Source: CAYQPF01 sp964419225 (lineage in GTDB: Bacteria; Cloacimonadota; Cloacimonadia; Cloacimonadales; CAYQPF01). From it: a stretch of 64,000 nt of DNA. How positions within the stretch are numbered: the first letter of the stretch is position 1; every line of letters starts with the position of its first letter. The notes beneath the pieces are model-generated. The model saw nothing but the letters and a program-made list of their open reading frames with translations. It was not told the DNA's origin and did no database searches. Position numbers and translations under genes: made by a program. The stretch covers positions 1-64,000 of the forward strand of contig CAYQPF010000008.1 of the NCBI GenBank assembly GCA_964419225.1. Reading direction: 5' to 3'. Shown piece by piece: positions 62,580 to 64,000 of the stretch.

Positions 62580-64000
62580 ATGAAACTCAATGAACTAATC
62601 TCCCGGAAATACAAAACCTGGTATTTTAACCTCTTTTTTTCCCTTCTCATCGCAGGATTTTTTTTTATTATCAAAGACATGTCAGTGCTTGGTGATATTG
62701 AACTTAAAACTATCGATTATCGATTCAGACTCTTTCCCATCGAAGCGAAAACTAACAAAGACATAATACTCATCGCTATTGATAATAACAGCCTGGAATT
62801 CGCTCAGCAGAACAGAGTTTTTTGGCCCTGGCCCCGTGAATTCTATGCCCTCGTAAATGATTATTTTACTTCTCAGCAGGCAAAAGCTGTCATGTATGAT
62901 ATGCAATTCTATCAGCCTGATTACGACAGAGCAGATCTCTCCTCGGCAGATTCTGATCAACGATTTGCCGAAGCTATTAAAAACAATGAAAGAACCATCC
63001 TTGGTATCCAATTGTCTCCTGATAAATCAAAAATCCCGGAATTGGTTACAAAACACAGTTATCAGTTGAATACAACATATCCTCCTACCCGGACGTATCA
63101 CGGATTACAAGCACCTATAGAACAATTTCTGTCTGTAACCGGCAGCTTAGGTGTGATCAATATCGAACCGGACAGAGACGGAGTCATCCGCCGTGTGCCA
63201 CTTTTCTATCTAATGGAAGGTAAATACTACCCCCAAATGAGCCTGAGTGCCTGGTTGATGAACAATCCACCTCATTCAATACTATTAAATGAAAACAAAG
63301 CGATCATTAATTCCAAGATCATTCCTTTAGATAAAAACAGTAATTATATTATTAACTGGTATGGAGATAGTGATCTGGGTAACACCTTCAAGTATATCAC
63401 CTTCAGCTCTGTCATCCAGTCTGCCATTGCTGAACAGACCGGCGATAAACCAACTCTTCCTGCAGGCTTTTTCAAAAACAAATATGTGATCATTGGTGCT
63501 ACTGCCAATGGACTGATGGATCTTAAAACAAGCCCATATACTAAAATTATGCCGGGTATGGAAATCTGGGCTACTGTCCTGAGTAATTTACTCAATAGAA
63601 ACTTTATCCATATCTTCCCTAATTATCTCCTTTTTATTTATCTGGTACTTCTTGTTTTCTGTATTGCCATGGTTTTTTTGAATGTCAGAGCTAATAAAGC
63701 TAATTGGTTGATGACGCTTTTTCTTATTCTCAATATCGGTCTGATTCTTTTCAGTTGGCAGCATTATCGCCTGCTTTTTAATATGTCACTCAGCATTATC
63801 GTGATTATGTTTGCCTATCTTTATGTCATTACCCTTTCATACTTGATGGAAGGTAAATCCAAACGCGAGATCAAGAAAGTTTTTACCCGTTATCTTCATC
63901 CTGATGTGATCCGGAAACTTGTGGAAAATCCTGATATGATCCAAATGGGCGGAGAAGAGATCAGTGCTACTGTCCTATTTACAGATATTTACAATTTTAC
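62580..64000 (+). CDS. CHASE2-domain adenylate/guanylate cyclase (3' end outside window)
   Basis: Frame open to the window end, 473 codons. N-terminal TM (FFSLLIAGFFFII), a CHASE2 sensor domain (~30-340; DYRFRLFP, VFWPWPREFYALV, GSLGVINIEPDRDGVIRRVPL), three closely spaced TM helices (~345-425), then the start of a class III cyclase domain (KVFTRYLHPDVIRKLVENP, ATVLFTDIYNF with the first metal Asp). It would make cAMP or cGMP in response to an extracytoplasmic signal. The start ATG 62580 overlaps the stop of a spurious upstream frame. Confidence 0.9.
   Translation, partial: MKLNELISRKYKTWYFNLFFSLLIAGFFFIIKDMSVLGDIELKTIDYRFRLFPIEAKTNKDIILIAIDNNSLEFAQQNRVFWPWPREFYALVNDYFTSQQAKAVMYDMQFYQPDYDRADLSSADSDQRFAEAIKNNERTILGIQLSPDKSKIPELVTKHSYQLNTTYPPTRTYHGLQAPIEQFLSVTGSLGVINIEPDRDGVIRRVPLFYLMEGKYYPQMSLSAWLMNNPPHSILLNENKAIINSKIIPLDKNSNYIINWYGDSDLGNTFKYITFSSVIQSAIAEQTGDKPTLPAGFFKNKYVIIGATANGLMDLKTSPYTKIMPGMEIWATVLSNLLNRNFIHIFPNYLLFIYLVLLVFCIAMVFLNVRANKANWLMTLFLILNIGLILFSWQHYRLLFNMSLSIIVIMFAYLYVITLSYLMEGKSKREIKKVFTRYLHPDVIRKLVENPDMIQMGGEEISATVLFTDIYNF

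Noticed and set aside
62359..62580. 73-codon ORF before the cyclase gene
   Set aside because: It spans the inverted-repeat element and its protein is low-complexity; the downstream start overlap is probably chance.

Overview
The window is AT-rich bacterial DNA from a fragmentary assembly: it contains a 100-N scaffold gap at 31556-31655. It most likely comes from the Cloacimonadota (WWE1) or another member of the Fibrobacterota-Chlorobiota-Bacteroidota (FCB) group. The evidence is the many large secreted proteins that end in a FlgD-like / type IX-style sorting domain (YPNPFNPSTT...SGIYFYKM...K), a PorV-like outer-membrane protein, LptF/LptG, BamD, a GldA/GldF/GldG-type ABC system with a DUF4340 partner, and a tungsten-type aldehyde:ferredoxin oxidoreductase. 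The phylum is an inference; no rRNA or tRNA gene was seen.

Layout. 1-6875 (+): three tandem paralogous secreted proteins. Copies 2 and 3 have near-identical sigma-70 promoters and all three have GAAA-loop terminators. 6876-19997 (-): nadD, bamD and an unknown gene, then a separate operon of M6 metalloprotease, PorV-like protein, S8 protease, unknown, greA and M18 aminopeptidase, with a small zinc-ribbon gene upstream. 20692-26305 (-): a 1546-residue S8 protease and a smaller secreted protein preceded by an unusual leader. 27906-40305 (+): a signalling block with a REC-PAS-histidine kinase-REC protein, a 5TM hybrid kinase with HPt domain, and a SiaA-SiaB-SiaC partner-switch module closed by a second hybrid kinase. 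40499-45686 (+): rubrerythrin-like protein, EnvC-like LytM factor, a TsaC/Sua5-phosphatase fusion, a GcvT-family protein and an M14 carboxypeptidase. 45922-47799 (-): aldehyde:ferredoxin oxidoreductase. 47800-51172: repeat-rich DNA holding a second copy of the leader, one intact and one truncated secreted gene, and a 282-bp direct duplication of the oxidoreductase 5' end. 51173-60946 (+): lptF, lptG, the ABC/Gld-like operon and a CHASE4 histidine kinase. 61016-64000 (+): an FGE-sulfatase-domain lipoprotein and the start of a CHASE2 adenylate/guanylate cyclase.

Two signals are not explained by ordinary annotation. First, two secreted-protein genes (25334-26305 and 48953-50404) share a leader. 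An 82-bp block at the predicted transcript start (77/82 identical) encodes the start of a small ORF beginning MKDYCGYVMPSAESSI. All three differences inside the coding part of that block are synonymous. In both copies this ORF ends in an ATGA overlap with a 7-residue mini-ORF (MIKIDYG / MKMIDYG) just before the main gene. Second, the intergenic DNA is built from degenerate tandem arrays with strict 7-, 9- or 10-bp periods. One 7-bp class (TRACNNG) sits between the stop codon and the terminator of at least three sorting-domain genes and places stop codons in all frames.

The gene content suggests a heterotrophic diderm that invests heavily in secreted proteases and adhesin-like proteins, and in environmental sensing through PAS/Cache/CHASE receptors and a SiaABC-type phosphorylation switch.
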